Part shown: positions 5,263-5,946 of the stretch, piece after piece
Layout of the letters: each line of letters begins with the position of its first letter
Position numbering within the stretch: the stretch's first letter is position 1
DNA from: Thermoleophilia bacterium
GTDB lineage: Bacteria > Actinomycetota > Thermoleophilia > Miltoncostaeales > Miltoncostaeaceae
Length of the DNA: 5,946 bases
Direction of reading: 5' to 3'
NCBI GenBank assembly: GCA_017882555.1
Contig: JADGPH010000075.1
Coordinates: forward strand, 1 to 5,946
The notes under the pieces: generated by a model
Database searches by the model: none
Told to the model about the DNA's origin: nothing
What the model saw: the letters and a program-made list of their open reading frames with translations, nothing else
Made by a program: the position numbers and the translations under genes

Positions 5263-5946
5263 CGCCCGCGATCTGGCCGAACTGCTTGCTGGGGCACGCC
5301 GCGCGGTCGTCCTGACCGGGGCCGGCATCTCGACCGAGAGCGGAATCCCTGACTTCCGCTCTCCGGGGGGCGTGTGGGAGACCGTCGACCCCATGGAAGT
5401 CGGGTCGCTGGCGACCTTCATCAGCCATCCTGAGCGGTTCTGGCAGTTTCATCGTCCCCGTTTTGCCGCGGTCGACAGCGTGCAACCAAACCCGGCGCAC
5501 CGCGCGGTGGCCGAACTCGAACGACGCGGCGTCGTCGTGAGCCTGATCACCCAGAACATTGATGGTCTGCACCGGCGCGCGGGCAGCAGCCACCCCATCG
5601 AAGTCCACGGGACCCTCGACTTCGGTGAGTGCCTGCGTTGTCACACCCGCATCGCCCGTAACGAAATGCTCGCACGCGCCGACGCCGCCCCGGACGGCGT
5701 GCCGAGGTGCACGTTGTGCGGCTTCCAGATCAAGAGCGGCGTGGTCTTGTTCGGCGAACAGCTGCCGGTCGATGCCATCACCGAAGCACTCGCAGCCGCC
5801 GAGACCGCCGATGTGATGGTGGTGATCGGGTCGAGCCTCGTCGTGACCCCGGTAAGCACGCTGCCCGACATCGTGCTGAGTCGCGGGGGATCACTCGCGA
5901 TCCTGACCAAGGGTGACACCCCGTACGACGACGAGTGCTCCGTGCG
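5252..5946 (+). CDS. cobB: Sir2-family NAD-dependent protein deacylase, 3' truncated by the window
   Basis: Removes acetyl or other acyl groups from protein lysines while consuming NAD+, giving nicotinamide and O-acyl-ADP-ribose; a cytosolic regulator of metabolic enzymes. 231 codons are present, nearly the whole catalytic domain, running off the right edge. Visible motifs are the NAD-binding GAGISTESGIPDFRS (23-37), TQNIDGLH (100-107), catalytic His119 in VHGT, a Cys4 zinc site (C127, C130, C153, C156) and GSSLVVTP (193-200). Where E. coli CobB and SIRT5 have Tyr-x2-Arg for acidic acyl groups, this protein reads His67-x2-Arg70. The ATG at 5252 sits inside the end of the VOC gene, with no clear Shine-Dalgarno, suggesting coupling. 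The symbol is by homology to E. coli CobB and is less certain than the family call. Confidence 0.95.
   Translation, partial: MADSARDLAELLAGARRAVVLTGAGISTESGIPDFRSPGGVWETVDPMEVGSLATFISHPERFWQFHRPRFAAVDSVQPNPAHRAVAELERRGVVVSLITQNIDGLHRRAGSSHPIEVHGTLDFGECLRCHTRIARNEMLARADAAPDGVPRCTLCGFQIKSGVVLFGEQLPVDAITEALAAAETADVMVVIGSSLVVTPVSTLPDIVLSRGGSLAILTKGDTPYDDECSV

Noticed and set aside
4921..5421. 166-codon minus-strand frame over the VOC and sirtuin region
   Set aside because: No family resemblance. The plus strand carries clear VOC and Sir2 motifs over the same bases.

Overview
The window is a compact, GC-rich bacterial chromosomal segment filled almost entirely with genes. It has no tRNA, rRNA, CRISPR array or mobile element that I can see. 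The groES operator is a CIRCE with TTGGCACTC arms, which I associate with high-GC Gram-positives. The GroES/GroEL sequences and the VOC protein (written MRWVQVAPK, then GAATSIALVTWF) also look most like Actinomycetota, or less likely a neighbouring phylum such as Chloroflexota. This placement is an inference from recalled family sequences, not from a search.

Left part, minus strand (3002 down to 1). A tight gene string reads rph (RNase PH), rdgB (dITP/XTP pyrophosphatase), a polytopic membrane protein of unknown function, and a small CxxC-CxxC zinc-ribbon protein. The first three are joined by 4-nt stop/start overlaps (GTGA, then ATGA) and the fourth follows after 5 nt, so they probably form one translationally coupled transcript. 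After a 164-nt gap holding a textbook CIRCE operator come groES and the first 42 codons of groEL, which runs off the left edge. The groESL pair therefore looks like a separate HrcA-controlled heat-shock unit downstream of an RNA-processing and nucleotide-sanitation operon.

Right part, plus strand (3102 to 5946). Divergent from rph, after about 100 nt, is a soluble diguanylate cyclase. It has an N-terminal array of TPR-like repeats with 40-residue periodicity, a short coiled-coil linker and a C-terminal GGDEF domain with intact active site (GGEEF) and product-inhibition site (RDRD). After a 119-nt spacer with two small palindromes come a VOC/glyoxalase-fold gene broken by an apparent 1-nt deletion, and then a Sir2-family NAD-dependent deacylase whose start overlaps the VOC 3' end by 11 nt and which runs off the right edge.

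The most noteworthy points are the VOC frameshift and its possible effect on sirtuin translation, the TPR-coiled-coil-GGDEF architecture, the unassigned membrane/zinc-ribbon pair in the rph-rdgB operon, and a His in place of the acyl-selectivity Tyr in the sirtuin. I do not see clear evidence for a wholly new multi-gene system.
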